A stretch of 64,000 nt of DNA, from contig CP044131.1 in assembly GCA_008727115.1 (NCBI GenBank), forward strand, positions 2,232,001 to 2,296,000. The letters are read 5' to 3'. The notes beneath the pieces were generated by a model, which was not told the DNA's origin, searched no databases, and saw only the letters and a program-made list of their open reading frames with translations. The DNA is from Comamonas testosteroni. Its GTDB lineage: Bacteria; Pseudomonadota; Gammaproteobacteria; Burkholderiales; Burkholderiaceae_C. The position numbers and the translations under genes are program-made. Below are positions 1 to 8,571 of the stretch, piece after piece; position 1 is the stretch's first letter, and each line of letters opens with the position of its first letter.

Positions 1-11
1 GGTTTGAATTT

Positions 12-88
12 TGGCAGGGGAAGAAGGATTCGAACCTTCGCATGCTGGAATCAAAATCCAGTGCCTTAACCAGCTTGGCGACTCCCCT
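12..88 (-). tRNA. tRNA-Gln (anticodon TTG)
   Basis: On the minus strand a full cloverleaf can be read. The 7-bp acceptor stem starts at 88, the anticodon loop holds TTG, the T-arm contains GGTTCGAATCC, and the 3' CCA is encoded (12-14). Length is 77 nt. The identity follows from the anticodon. Confidence 0.95.
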
Positions 89-202
89 ACGATGAATCGA
101 ATTGTACAACGGTTTTTCGCTAGCAATTTCGAAGTAGAAGAAAATTGTGCGTCTGCACAAATTCAGCCCGCATCAGGTCTTGGCCACCAGATCCCGGATC
201 GC

Positions 203-523
203 CTATTCCACCACCACAGCCGTCCCGCTGGCCGACACCATCAACATACCGTTGCCCTGACCCAGCACTTCAAAATCCAGATCCACGCCCACCACCGCGT
301 TGCCTCCTGCCTCCGCCGCCCGCTGCTCCAGTTCCTTGAGAGCGATTTCTCGCGCTTTTTGCAGCTCTCGCTCATAGGTACCGGAGCGGCCGCCGACGAT
401 GTCACGAATGCCGGCAAAGAAATCCTTGAACACATTGGCCCCCAGAATGGCCTCGCCTGCGACTACGCCGCAGTAACGGATGATGCGCTTGCCTTCGATG
501 GAGGGAGTGGTGGTGACGATCAT
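203..523 (-). CDS. YbjQ/UPF0145 family protein
   Basis: This 106-residue protein matches the YbjQ (UPF0145) family in length and in its conserved blocks: an N-terminal [12 protein letters not shown] strand, a central GGRSGTYE segment, an amphipathic helix rich in Glu/Arg, and a [13 protein letters not shown] strand near the C-terminus. The family forms small soluble oligomers sometimes called heavy-metal-binding domains, but no biochemical role is firm. There is no signal peptide. It stands alone between tRNA-Gln and the LysR gene. Confidence 0.85.
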   Translation of the reverse strand: MIVTTTPSIEGKRIIRYCGVVAGEAILGANVFKDFFAGIRDIVGGRSGTYERELQKAREIALKELEQRAAEAGGNAVVGVDLDFEVLGQGNGMLMVSASGTAVVVE

Positions 524-644
524 GGACTGTCCTTGAAGTTCATCAGACGGCCATCGTAATCCAAACGGGGCTCAGGCTAATTTTCATTAAAAACAGGCTG
601 TAGGCCAATATACAGAAGCGCTGACAGCTATCAATTCTGAATTT

Positions 645-1547
645 TCAGTGCGCAGGGCATAACAAAGCCTGCATCCCCTGCACAGCGTCGCGCAGAAAGC
701 TCCAGGTCGTGGCAATGCGCGGAATCTGGCGTGACTCCACGGGCATGCTCATCCAGAAGGTGCGCGTAAAACAAGCCTGCTCTGGCAGCACACGGCTCAG
801 TATCGGATCCTTGTCTGCCACAAATGCAGGCAGCACGGCCAGGCCGGCACCGGCGCGCACGGCCTCATATTGCGCGGTGATGCTGGTGCTGCGCAGTGCA
901 AATCTCTCGGGCCGGTGCAAGGTGTCCAGCAGCTGCAGCTCGCGTGTGAACAGCAGATCGTCCACATAGTGCACAAAGCGGTGGTGGCGCAAATCCTCGG
1001 TTCTGGCAACCAGCGGCTTGCGCGCCAGATATTCACGCTGCCCATACAGGTAGAGGCGGTAGTCGCTCAGCTTGGTGACGACGACCGAGCCGCGCTTGGG
1101 CCGCTCCAGCGAGATGACGATATCGGCCTCGCGACTGGACAGGTGCAGCATGCGTGGCAGTGCCAGCAAGTCCACGCTGAGCTGCGGATAGCGCAGCGTC
1201 AACTTGGCCAGCTCGGAGGCCAGCATCTGCGTGCCAAAGCCCTCGGTAGCTCCAACCCGTACCAGACCGGCCGGCCCTTCGCTGGTCGAAGCCTGGGCCA
1301 GAGGCCCTCGCTCCAGCCCATCGACTGCGCTTTGCATGGTGTTGGTCACCTCTTGCAGCTGCCTGCCCGCCTCGGTCAAGCGCCACTGACCGCCTTCGCG
1401 CGCAAACAGAACGGCCCCCAGCTGCTTTTCCAGCGCCTGAATGCGCCGCGACACTGTCGTGTGCTCAACACCCATGCGCCGCGCCGCTGCGGCCATGCTG
1501 CCACTGCGGGCCAGCTCAGCAAAAAAACGCAGATGGTCCCAGTCCAA
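645..1547 (-). CDS. LysR-family transcriptional regulator
   Basis: A 300-residue protein with an N-terminal winged helix-turn-helix (about residues 1-60, MDWDHLRFFAELARSGS followed by AAARRMGVEHTTVSRRI) and a C-terminal periplasmic-binding-protein-like effector domain, the standard LysR length and layout. The start is TTG at 1547, preceded at good spacing by AAGGAAA. It is the second gene of a minus-strand pair with the MarR gene (23-bp gap), divergent from the gentisate operon. It could regulate that operon, but its inducer cannot be read from sequence. Confidence 0.88.
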   Translation of the reverse strand: MDWDHLRFFAELARSGSMAAAARRMGVEHTTVSRRIQALEKQLGAVLFAREGGQWRLTEAGRQLQEVTNTMQSAVDGLERGPLAQASTSEGPAGLVRVGATEGFGTQMLASELAKLTLRYPQLSVDLLALPRMLHLSSREADIVISLERPKRGSVVVTKLSDYRLYLYGQREYLARKPLVARTEDLRHHRFVHYVDDLLFTRELQLLDTLHRPERFALRSTSITAQYEAVRAGAGLAVLPAFVADKDPILSRVLPEQACFTRTFWMSMPVESRQIPRIATTWSFLRDAVQGMQALLCPAH

Positions 1548-1570
1548 TGTCTTTCCTTGTGATCGGTGGC

Positions 1571-2119
1571 TCAGTCATTCACGCTGCCCTGCGCCTTGCC
1601 TGTCAGGCCCTTGACCGCCTTGACGGCAGCGCTGCGTTTGCGCTCGGCACTGCGCTGGGCCACCGCGCTCGGGGCGCGCGCGAATTCGTCGTTCTCGTGA
1701 ATCAGCAGCGACAGCATTTCCATGAACTGCGCCCGCTTGTCGTCAGGGAGAGGCTCCAGCATGCGGCGCTGGGCGCGCAGCACCGAAGGCTCGGCGGCCA
1801 CCAGCAGACTGCGCCCCTCTTCGGTCAGGCTCAGCAAGCGCACGCGCCGGTCAGCCGGGCAGGCATTGCGCTCCATCAGGCCACGGGCTTCCAGACGGTC
1901 GATCACGCTGCCTATCGTTGATGTGTCAAAGCCAATGCTGCGTGCCAGCGTGCGCTGGTCAATGCCGGGCTGGCGCAGCACGGCAGACAGGGCTGCGTAC
2001 TGCACGGGCGTGACGCCAAACTCTTCGGTTTCTTCCATGAACACGGCAACGGCGATCTGCTGCAGCCTGCGAATGTGGTAGCCGGGATAGTTTTCTAGTT
2101 CTGCGGGTTGGTATTGCAT
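1571..2119 (-). CDS. MarR-family transcriptional regulator
   Basis: This 182-residue protein has the MarR winged-helix core: YHIRRLQQIAVAVF as the first dimerisation helix, then FGVTPVQYAALSAV, the recognition helix region RTLARSIGFDTSTIGSVIDRL, and the beta-wing NACPADRRVRLLSLTEEG. The C-terminal ~30 residues are basic and low-complexity. It is divergent from the gentisate 1,2-dioxygenase gene, and a 10-bp inverted repeat lies between them. MarR regulators commonly control adjacent aromatic catabolic operons, so repression of the gentisate genes is the likely role (inference). Confidence 0.88.
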   Translation of the reverse strand: MQYQPAELENYPGYHIRRLQQIAVAVFMEETEEFGVTPVQYAALSAVLRQPGIDQRTLARSIGFDTSTIGSVIDRLEARGLMERNACPADRRVRLLSLTEEGRSLLVAAEPSVLRAQRRMLEPLPDDKRAQFMEMLSLLIHENDEFARAPSAVAQRSAERKRSAAVKAVKGLTGKAQGSVND

Positions 2120-2256
2120 GTCTTGAGAAGCCGAAGCCGGGCCCGCCCTGCCGCGCGGCAGTTGAAGGGCAATGACTGAGAAACCCCGATATTCGCACGA
2201 CTGCCACCCCGGCTTGCGCCAACTGCACTACCGGGTTTCACCCAATCGGCGCTGAT

Positions 2257-2299
2257 GCAAATCAACATTATGCTAATCATCAGTGTGCTGTTGATTTGC
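2257..2299. promoter_or_regulatory. Inverted repeat, candidate MarR operator upstream of gentisate genes
   Basis: GCAAATCAAC (2257-2266) and its exact reverse complement GTTGATTTGC (2290-2299) are separated by 23 bp. They lie between the divergent marR-like gene and gentisate dioxygenase. The AT-rich centre contains TATGCTAAT, which could include a -10 element. Binding by the neighbouring MarR protein is inferred from position only. Confidence 0.5.
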
Positions 2300-2391
2300 T
2301 TTGCAGCCTCTATTCATCCTCATTTCAGGCCGCAAGCCCACTGACCAGGCAGCAATGCACTGCCAAGAGATACCCAAGAAAGAGACCAACC

Positions 2392-3519
2392 ATGAGTCTT
2401 GCGCAAGCCCAGCCCTCACCCGTCAAGCTCATGGCCCGCCACGCCCCCGGCCAACCCGAGCCCTCACCGGCGCTGGAGCAGCTGTATCGCGGCTTCGAGC
2501 AGGAAATGCTGGTGCCGCTGTGGACGGAAATCGGCGGCCTGATGCCCGCCCATCCCCAAAGCCAGGCCACCCCCCATCTCTGGCGCTGGGACAATCTGCT
2601 CAAGCTGGCAGATGAGGCCGGCCGCATCGTCCCCGTGGGCCGCGGCGGCGAGCGCCGCGCGATTGCGCTGGCCAACCCTTCTCTGGGCGGCCGCCCCTTT
2701 GCCACGCCCACGCTGTGGGCCGCCATCCAGTACCTGATGCCCGGCGAAGATGCGCCCGAGCACCGTCACACCCAGCATGCCTTCCGCTTTGTGGTCGAAG
2801 GTGAAGGCGTGTGGACCGTGGTCAACGGCGACGCCATCCGCATGTCGCGCGGCGACTTTCTGCCCCAGGGCGGCTGGAACTGGCACGCCCACCACAATGC
2901 GGCCAGCCAGCCCATGGCCTGGATAGACGGGCTGGATATTCCGTTTGCCTACACCACCGAATCCCAGTTCTTCGAGCATGGCCGCCTGCATCTGGAGCCG
3001 CAGGAGCGCATCACGCCCGAGTTTTCACGCTCCGAGCGCCTCTGGGCCCACCCCGGACTGCGCCCTGTCGCTCATCTGCAGGACGCCCCCACAACGCCTT
3101 TGCTGGCCTACCGCTGGGTGGACACCGACCGCGCACTGAGCGAACAACTGGCACTGGAAGCTGAAGGCTATGCCGCAACGGTCAGCCCTGGCCATGCCGC
3201 CGTGCGCTACAGCAATCCCACCAACGGCCGCGATGTGCTGCCCACCATCCGCTGCGAAATGCACCGCGTGACTCGCGGCGCCAGCACCCGTGCCAAGCGC
3301 GAAGTGGGCTCCGCCGTCTTCCAGGTCTTTGACGGCCAGGGCACGGTCACCGTGGGCGACAAGCAGTGGAGCGTACGCCGTGGCGACATGTTCGTCGTGC
3401 CGTCCTGGCAGCTGTTCAGCGCGCAATGTGATGCCGACCAGCCGCAGCTGGACCTGTTCCGCTTTGCCGACACGCCGATTTTCGAGGCCATCCACGCATA
3501 CAGGGCAGAAACCCCCTGA
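2392..3519 (+). CDS. gtdA: Gentisate 1,2-dioxygenase
   Basis: This ring-cleavage enzyme opens gentisate (2,5-dihydroxybenzoate) to maleylpyruvate with Fe(II) and O2. The 375-residue protein is a bicupin. The N-terminal cupin carries the metal-binding block EHRHTQHAFRFVVEGEG, and a second cupin near the C-terminus includes VFDGQGTVTVGDKQWSVRRGDMFVVP. Length fits the family (~350-375). I chose ATG 2392 (MSLAQAQ) because AGAGA lies just upstream and the longer frame adds a non-conserved tail overlapping the promoter. It is the first gene of a pathway operon with the next two enzymes. Confidence 0.93.
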   Translation: MSLAQAQPSPVKLMARHAPGQPEPSPALEQLYRGFEQEMLVPLWTEIGGLMPAHPQSQATPHLWRWDNLLKLADEAGRIVPVGRGGERRAIALANPSLGGRPFATPTLWAAIQYLMPGEDAPEHRHTQHAFRFVVEGEGVWTVVNGDAIRMSRGDFLPQGGWNWHAHHNAASQPMAWIDGLDIPFAYTTESQFFEHGRLHLEPQERITPEFSRSERLWAHPGLRPVAHLQDAPTTPLLAYRWVDTDRALSEQLALEAEGYAATVSPGHAAVRYSNPTNGRDVLPTIRCEMHRVTRGASTRAKREVGSAVFQVFDGQGTVTVGDKQWSVRRGDMFVVPSWQLFSAQCDADQPQLDLFRFADTPIFEAIHAYRAETP

Positions 3520-3645
3520 GGCGCTACGCCTCGTCCCCTCAAGAGGGACGGGACAGCCCTTGCTGGCTGTCTCACGCATAGAACCTGCACATAGAACCTA
3601 CCTTTTTCAAGCACCCAGTCATCGATACCCGTCAGGAATCACACC

Positions 3646-4353
3646 ATGACCCAAGCCAACTATCTCTGGACACCATCCCCCGTGCAGTCCCTGCCCGTGC
3701 GCGACAGCGAACAGCGCCTGCCCATCAACCGCCTGTTCTTTGTAGGCCGCAACTACCACGCCCATGCGGTGGAGATGGGCCGCCCCGTGGACAAGAGCGT
3801 GGAGCGCCCTTTTTACTTCACCAAAGCCCCGCAAACGCTGACCGAATCGGGCGCCACCGTGGCCTACCCGCCTGAAACCAAGAACTACCACTTCGAGATG
3901 GAGCTGGTCGTGGCCATTGGCAAGGCCGGTTTCCGTATTCCTGCCGACCAAGCCCATGAATACATCTATGGCTACGCCTGCGGCCTCGACATGACGCGCC
4001 GCGATCTGCAGCTGGTGGCACGCGACAAGGGCCGCCCCTGGGATCTGGGCAAGGATGTGGAGCAGTCCTCCGTCGCCAGCGAAGTCGTGCCCATGGCCGG
4101 CAAGGTGATCGAATCCGGCCTGATCGAGCTGAGCGTCAACGGTCAGCTCAAGCAGCAGTCCGATGTGAGCAAGCTGATCTGGAACATCCGCGAAATCATT
4201 GCCGATCTGTCCCTGTTCTATCACCTGCAACCCGGCGACCTGATCTATACCGGTACGCCAGAGGGCGTGGGGGCGGTGCTTCCCGGCGACCGGATCACGG
4301 GCCGCGTCGAAGGCGTGGGCGAGATTGCCCTGAACATAGGCCAACCCGAGTAA
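3646..4353 (+). CDS. nagK: Fumarylpyruvate hydrolase (FAH family)
   Basis: A 235-residue member of the fumarylacetoacetate hydrolase family. It shows the [14 protein letters not shown] start of the fold, the metal-binding acidic residues in [11 protein letters not shown], the [14 protein letters not shown] block and the C-terminal [15 protein letters not shown] signature. In gentisate degradation this enzyme splits fumarylpyruvate into fumarate and pyruvate. An AGGA ribosome-binding site precedes ATG 3646. It lies between the dioxygenase and the isomerase, with only 12 bp to the latter. The fumarylpyruvate assignment rests on this context; the fold alone would allow related diketo acids. Confidence 0.9.
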   Translation: MTQANYLWTPSPVQSLPVRDSEQRLPINRLFFVGRNYHAHAVEMGRPVDKSVERPFYFTKAPQTLTESGATVAYPPETKNYHFEMELVVAIGKAGFRIPADQAHEYIYGYACGLDMTRRDLQLVARDKGRPWDLGKDVEQSSVASEVVPMAGKVIESGLIELSVNGQLKQQSDVSKLIWNIREIIADLSLFYHLQPGDLIYTGTPEGVGAVLPGDRITGRVEGVGEIALNIGQPE

Positions 4354-4365
4354 GGCGCGCAGACC

Positions 4366-5010
4366 ATGAAACTCTACAGTTTCTTTCGCAGCGGCACCTC
4401 CCACCGTCTGCGCATCGCCCTCAACCTCAAGGGCCTCACACCCGATTACATCCCCGTCGATCTGCGTGTGGATGAACAGGCCGAAGCGCCGTTCAAAAAC
4501 GTGAACCCGCAAGGCCTGGTTCCGGCCTTGACGCTGGACAGCGGCGAAACGCTGATCCAGTCGCCCGCCATCATCGAATGGCTGGAAGAGCGCTATCCCA
4601 CGCCGGCACTGCTGCCTGCCGCGCCCGAGGCCCGTGCCCATGTGCGCGCCCTTGCGGCCATCGTGGGCTGTGATGTGCACCCCATCAACAACCGCCGCAT
4701 CCTGCAAACCCTGCGCCAGCAGTTCGGTGCCGACGAGGCCGCCATCAACGCCTGGTGCGCTACCTGGATCACGGCCGGCTTTGACGCCATCGAAGCCTTG
4801 CTGGCGCAGGACGACTCACGCGGCAGCTTCTGCTTTGGCAATGCGCCGGGCATGGCCGATGTCTACCTGATTCCTCAGGTCGAGAGCGCACGTCGATTTG
4901 GCGTGGATCTGGCCCGCTGGCCACTGATCAGCGCCGTCGATGCGGCTTGCAGCGCCCTGCCCGCCTTTGCCCAGGCAGCGCCTCTGTCCCAGCCCGACGC
5001 CCCGCAATAG
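4366..5010 (+). CDS. nagL: Maleylpyruvate isomerase (zeta-class GST)
   Basis: This 214-residue zeta-class glutathione transferase carries the N-terminal SSCSxR-like motif as RSGTSHRLRIAL, the cis-Pro block NPQGLVPALTLDSG, the glutathione-binding ESPA equivalent IQSPAIIEWLEERYP, and the C-terminal helical domain with CDVHPINN and MADVYLIPQV. The expected reaction is glutathione-dependent cis-trans isomerisation of maleylpyruvate to fumarylpyruvate, between the two flanking enzymes. Maleylacetoacetate isomerases share the same fold, but the gentisate context favours maleylpyruvate. Confidence 0.9.
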   Translation: MKLYSFFRSGTSHRLRIALNLKGLTPDYIPVDLRVDEQAEAPFKNVNPQGLVPALTLDSGETLIQSPAIIEWLEERYPTPALLPAAPEARAHVRALAAIVGCDVHPINNRRILQTLRQQFGADEAAINAWCATWITAGFDAIEALLAQDDSRGSFCFGNAPGMADVYLIPQVESARRFGVDLARWPLISAVDAACSALPAFAQAAPLSQPDAPQ

Positions 5011-5097
5011 CCCCCATGCAACCGTGCCCAGACACGGTTGTCCTTCAACGCTCTGCAGTCCCTAACAACATCTACCAACGCCCACCGGAGACAAACT

Positions 5098-6126
5098 GTG
5101 AAAAATGAGCAAAATCAGCCTCAAAGGCAATCCACACCTTCGCAAACAGCTATCAAAACAATAGTTTCCGCAGGTGCCCTGCTGGCTGCTGGCGGCCAGG
5201 CACTGGCCCAAGGCGATGCATCCAGCTATCCCAACCGCCCCGTGACCGTGGTCACCGCCTTTGCCGTAGGCAGCGGTCCCGATGCCGTATTGCGCATCGT
5301 GGGTGAAAAACTGGCCCAGCGCTGGAAGCAAGGTGTGACGGTGGACAACCGCCCCGGTGGCGCTGGCTTTGTAGCCATCGAGTACGCGCGCCGCGCCAAG
5401 CCCGACGGCTACACCCTGCTGCAACTGGACAGCGAGCATGTCTCCGCCCTGCCTTATCTCTACAAGAACAAGAACTTCAACACGCTGAGCCACTTCGACC
5501 CCGTGGCCCCGCTGTTCCTGACACCCTTCTTTGTGGCCGTCCCTACGAACTCGCCCTGGAAGAACATGGGCGACCTGATCAAGTCCGCCAAGGCCGAGCC
5601 TGGCAAGCTCAGCTATGGCTCCTGGGGCGTGGGCAGTCCTGGCCACCTGGGCGGCGAATGGCTGGACTATCTGACGGGCAGCAAGATGACCCATGTGCCT
5701 TATCGCGAGGTCAGCCAGCTGTTCACTTCCGTGGCCAATGGCGACCCGACCTGGAGCTTTGCCAGCCTGCCCTCCAGCCAGGGCATCTACAAAAGCGGCA
5801 AGATTCGCTATCTGGCCGTGGCTGCACCCAAGCGCATTGCGCAAATGCCGGATGTGCCCACGGTCGCCGAAGCGGGCGGCCCCGCCGAGCTGGATGTGAA
5901 CTCCTTTGTCTCCCTGCTTTCGCCCAAGGGTCTGGATGCCGCCACCCGCGACAAGATTCGCAGCGATGTGGTGTCCGTATTGCAGGACCCTCAGGTCAGG
6001 GAAAAATTTGCCACCTTCGCATTCCAGCCCATTACCTGGACCGTGCCCGAAATGCAGCAGTTCGCTCAAAAGAAGTCCGGGCAATACAAGCTGTTGATTG
6101 AAAAAGCCCAGATCAGCCTGGATTGA
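5098..6126 (+). CDS. Bug/TctC-type periplasmic receptor
   Basis: A tripartite tricarboxylate transporter receptor protein. I read the start as GTG 5098, preceded by GGAG at 5087-5090, not the upstream TTG. An N-terminal signal peptide ([13 protein letters not shown], cleavage near ALAQ-GD) leads into [12 protein letters not shown], the canonical Bug start, then [26 protein letters not shown] split over two strands. Mature length fits the family. No membrane TctA/B partners lie nearby, which is usual for Bug proteins. Position after the gentisate enzymes suggests it binds an aromatic acid (inference). Part of its leader is encoded by a degenerate copy of the dispersed repeat. Confidence 0.9.
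   Translation: MKNEQNQPQRQSTPSQTAIKTIVSAGALLAAGGQALAQGDASSYPNRPVTVVTAFAVGSGPDAVLRIVGEKLAQRWKQGVTVDNRPGGAGFVAIEYARRAKPDGYTLLQLDSEHVSALPYLYKNKNFNTLSHFDPVAPLFLTPFFVAVPTNSPWKNMGDLIKSAKAEPGKLSYGSWGVGSPGHLGGEWLDYLTGSKMTHVPYREVSQLFTSVANGDPTWSFASLPSSQGIYKSGKIRYLAVAAPKRIAQMPDVPTVAEAGGPAELDVNSFVSLLSPKGLDAATRDKIRSDVVSVLQDPQVREKFATFAFQPITWTVPEMQQFAQKKSGQYKLLIEKAQISLD
5109..5165 (+). repeat. Degenerate copy of the ~45-nt dispersed repeat inside a leader-coding region
   Basis: The stretch ending GCAAACAGCTATCAAAACAATAG aligns with the right half of the repeat seen in the intergenic copies (for example 51647-51703 and 10727-10778). The left half is only loosely preserved. It lies inside the Bug receptor CDS and encodes the segment before and into the signal peptide. 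Confidence 0.45.
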
Positions 6127-6154
6127 GCCGGGCCTCACAACAGGGCCTCACAGA

Positions 6155-6187
6155 AGCCCCGCGCATTCCCATGTGCGGGGCTTTTTC
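6155..6187 (+). terminator. Rho-independent terminator of the gentisate operon
   Basis: AGCCCCGC (6155-6162) pairs with GCGGGGCT (6175-6182) around a 12-nt loop and is followed by a T run. It lies 29 bp after the Bug receptor stop codon. Confidence 0.85.
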
Positions 6188-6218
6188 GTCTGCGCTCGAT
6201 ATTTTCGATGTGCACATT

Positions 6219-6235
6219 TGCACACCCTATGTGCA
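6219..6235. promoter_or_regulatory. Palindrome upstream of mmsA, candidate operator
   Basis: TGCACA-CCCTA-TGTGCA forms a perfect 6-bp inverted repeat, flanked by ATTTGC-like and GCAAAT half sites, with another TGTGCACA just upstream. It lies 70 bp before the mmsA start codon. The binding protein is unknown. Confidence 0.4.
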
Positions 6236-6304
6236 GCAAATCCTATTGCCCCCGCAAAACTGCACACATACCATGGAGCACAAATTCACCACAGGAGACA
6301 CTGC

Positions 6305-7828
6305 ATGAACGCCCCCACATCCGCCAAGGTTCTGGCGCCTACGGTCAAGCTGCTTATCAATGGGCAATTGGTCGAATCAAAAACCACCCAGTGGCGCGAT
6401 GTGATCAACCCCGCGACGCAGGAAGTGCTGGCCCGCGTGCCCTTTGCCACGCCCGAAGAGGTCAATGCTGCGGTCGCCAATGCCAAGCAAGCCTTCAAGA
6501 CCTGGAAGAAGACGCCCATCGGCGCACGCGCCCGCATCTTCCTGAAGCTGCAGCAGCTGATCCGCGAGAACATGAAAGAGTTGGCCGCCCTGCTGACTGC
6601 CGAGCAAGGCAAGACCCTGCCCGACGCCGAAGGCGATGTCTTCCGCGGGCTGGAGGTGGTGGAGCACGCCGCCAACATCGGTACCTTGCAGCTGGGCGAG
6701 CTGGCCAACAATGTGGCCAATGGCGTCGATACCTATACGCTGAACCAGCCACTGGGCGTGTGCGCTGGCATCACACCCTTCAACTTCCCGGCCATGATTC
6801 CGCTGTGGATGTTCCCCATGGCGATCGCCACGGGCAACACCTTCATCCTCAAGCCCTCCGAGCAGGACCCCATCGTCACCATGCGCCTGGCAGAGCTGGC
6901 ACTGGAAGCCGGCGTTCCCCCGGGCGTGCTGAACGTTATTCACGGCGGCGAAGACGTGGTCAACGCCATTTGCGATCACCCCGATATCAAGGCCATCAGT
7001 TTTGTCGGCTCGACAAAGGTCGGCACCCATGTCTACAACCGCGCCAGCCTCAACGGCAAGCGTGTGCAGTGCATGATGGGCGCCAAAAACCATGCCATCG
7101 TGGTGCCTGACGCCAACAAGGAGCAGACCTTGAACGCCATTGCCGGCGCCGCCTTTGGCGCAGCAGGCCAGCGCTGCATGGCACTGTCCGTCGTGGTGCT
7201 GGTCGGCGAGTCGCAGCAATGGATTCCCGACCTGGTGGCCAAGGCCAAGACGCTCAAGGTCTCTGGCGGCACCGAGCCTGGTACCGATGTAGGCCCCGTT
7301 GTCTCCTGCTCTGCGCTGTCACGCATTGAAGGACTGATTGAGCGCGGCGTCGCAGAAGGCGCGGTACTGGAGCTGGACGGCCGCAAGCCCAGCGTGGAAG
7401 GCTACCCCCAGGGCAATTTTGTGGCCCCCACCATCTTCAGCGGCGTCAAGCCCGGCATGAGCATTTATGAGCAGGAAGTCTTTGGCCCTGTTCTGGCCAT
7501 CATGGGAGCCGACACTCTGGACGATGCCATCGAGATCATCAATGCCAACCCCAACGGCAACGGAACGGCCATCTTCACCCAGTCGGGCGCAGCGGCGCGC
7601 AAGTTCCAGGAAGAGATCGACGTAGGCCAGGTCGGCATCAACGTGCCCATTCCCGTGCCCGTGCCCCTGTTCTCCTTCACGGGCAGCCGCGCCTCCAAGC
7701 TCGGCGACCTGGGCCCTTACGGCAAACAGGTGGTGATGTTCTACACCCAGACCAAGACCATCACGGCGCGCTGGTTTGATGATTCGACCACCAGCCAGGG
7801 CGTGAACACCACCATCAGCCTGAAGTAA
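6305..7828 (+). CDS. mmsA: Methylmalonate-semialdehyde dehydrogenase (CoA-acylating)
   Basis: A 507-residue aldehyde dehydrogenase that oxidises methylmalonate semialdehyde to propionyl-CoA in valine degradation. Visible family features are the NAD-binding [15 protein letters not shown] block, ILKPSEQDP, the [12 protein letters not shown] segment and the catalytic cysteine in GQRCMALS. The MMSDH-type [14 protein letters not shown] and [13 protein letters not shown] blocks near the C-terminus distinguish it from other ALDHs. I chose ATG 6305, after AGGAGACACTGC; the longer frame upstream runs through the promoter. With mmsB and the acyl-CoA dehydrogenase it makes a valine/isobutyrate catabolic cluster. 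Confidence 0.95.
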   Translation: MNAPTSAKVLAPTVKLLINGQLVESKTTQWRDVINPATQEVLARVPFATPEEVNAAVANAKQAFKTWKKTPIGARARIFLKLQQLIRENMKELAALLTAEQGKTLPDAEGDVFRGLEVVEHAANIGTLQLGELANNVANGVDTYTLNQPLGVCAGITPFNFPAMIPLWMFPMAIATGNTFILKPSEQDPIVTMRLAELALEAGVPPGVLNVIHGGEDVVNAICDHPDIKAISFVGSTKVGTHVYNRASLNGKRVQCMMGAKNHAIVVPDANKEQTLNAIAGAAFGAAGQRCMALSVVVLVGESQQWIPDLVAKAKTLKVSGGTEPGTDVGPVVSCSALSRIEGLIERGVAEGAVLELDGRKPSVEGYPQGNFVAPTIFSGVKPGMSIYEQEVFGPVLAIMGADTLDDAIEIINANPNGNGTAIFTQSGAAARKFQEEIDVGQVGINVPIPVPVPLFSFTGSRASKLGDLGPYGKQVVMFYTQTKTITARWFDDSTTSQGVNTTISLK

Positions 7829-7845
7829 GACGGCCATGCAATCCG

Positions 7846-7886
7846 ACAGTGCAGCCCTGCCTCGTGCCTGGCCCCGGCTGCACTGT
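7846..7886 (+). other. Stem-loop 3' of mmsA
   Basis: ACAGTGCAGCC (7846-7856) pairs perfectly with GGCTGCACTGT (7876-7886) around a 19-nt loop, 18 bp after the mmsA stop. There is no T run, so it may be an mRNA 3'-end or processing structure and not an intrinsic terminator. Confidence 0.5.
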
Positions 7887-8055
7887 ATGGCTATGTCGAT
7901 GATGGCGGGCAGGCTCCACACCTCGAAGTTGTCACGCTTTCTTCAAAAGCCAGTGCTTCGCTGACCAAGAGTGCACAGGATGAAAAGCAGCCATGAGCCA
8001 GGCCATCTCGCACCGGTTGCGCCAGCCAAGCCTTTCTGGCTGCGATGATGCTGGC

Positions 8056-8484
8056 ATGACGATCCGCATTCAGAAAATCAGACGCTCATGGCCCATGGCC
8101 ATCGACGCCAAAGCGCTCACAGCTCTTTTTATGGCAGCACTCTTCAGTCAGCAGACCCAGGCCCAGGCCGGTGCCGACTGCGTGCCCGGCGGCAATACGG
8201 CCCAGACCAATGCCTGTGCCATCAAGGACTTTCAGGAGGCCGACACCGCCAACCAGATTCTGTATGGCGATGTCATGCGCGCCATGTCTGCCCATGAGCG
8301 CCCCGCCTTGCGCAAGGAACAAAGTGAATGGAGCCGCCAGCGCATTACACAGTGCAAACAGGCAAGCAAGGCCTTTGAAGCTCAGCCGGACTGGCCCAGC
8401 CGCTACCACGCCTGCCTGCTGCAGCAAATTCACACCCGTGAAGCCGTGCTCAAGCGCTGGCTGCACTTTGGGCCGCCTGACTGA
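8056..8484 (+). CDS. Small secreted LprI/DUF1311-like protein
   Basis: About 142 residues. A hydrophobic stretch (ALTALFMAALFSQQTQAQA) looks like a signal peptide. The mature part has cysteines in DCVPGGNTAQTNACAIKDFQEAD and a QSEWSRQRITQC block. This pattern resembles the LprI N-terminal (DUF1311) family of envelope proteins, some of which inhibit lysozyme. The start is uncertain: ATG 8056 or ATG 8095 could serve, and neither has a clear ribosome-binding site. It lies between mmsA and the acyl-CoA dehydrogenase but is probably not part of that pathway. Confidence 0.6.
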   Translation: MTIRIQKIRRSWPMAIDAKALTALFMAALFSQQTQAQAGADCVPGGNTAQTNACAIKDFQEADTANQILYGDVMRAMSAHERPALRKEQSEWSRQRITQCKQASKAFEAQPDWPSRYHACLLQQIHTREAVLKRWLHFGPPD

Positions 8485-8502
8485 GAGCACTCACAACGGA
8501 TA

Positions 8503-8555
8503 TTTAAAAACAATAGCTGCAGGCGCATACCCAGCAAGGGCTACAAGCCAAAAAC
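8503..8555 (-). repeat. Copy of the ~45-nt dispersed repeat
   Basis: Contains CAATAGCTGCAGGCGCATACCC, the inverse of the CAGCTAT...ATAG half, and AGCAAGGGCTACAAG. It sits between the LprI-like stop and the ribosome-binding site of the acyl-CoA dehydrogenase gene. Confidence 0.65.
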
Positions 8556-8571
8556 AATAAGGAGATATGAG

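Noticed and set aside
7846-7886. Intrinsic terminator after mmsA
   Set aside because: The 11-bp stem is strong, but there is no T run after it, so I list it as a stem-loop only.
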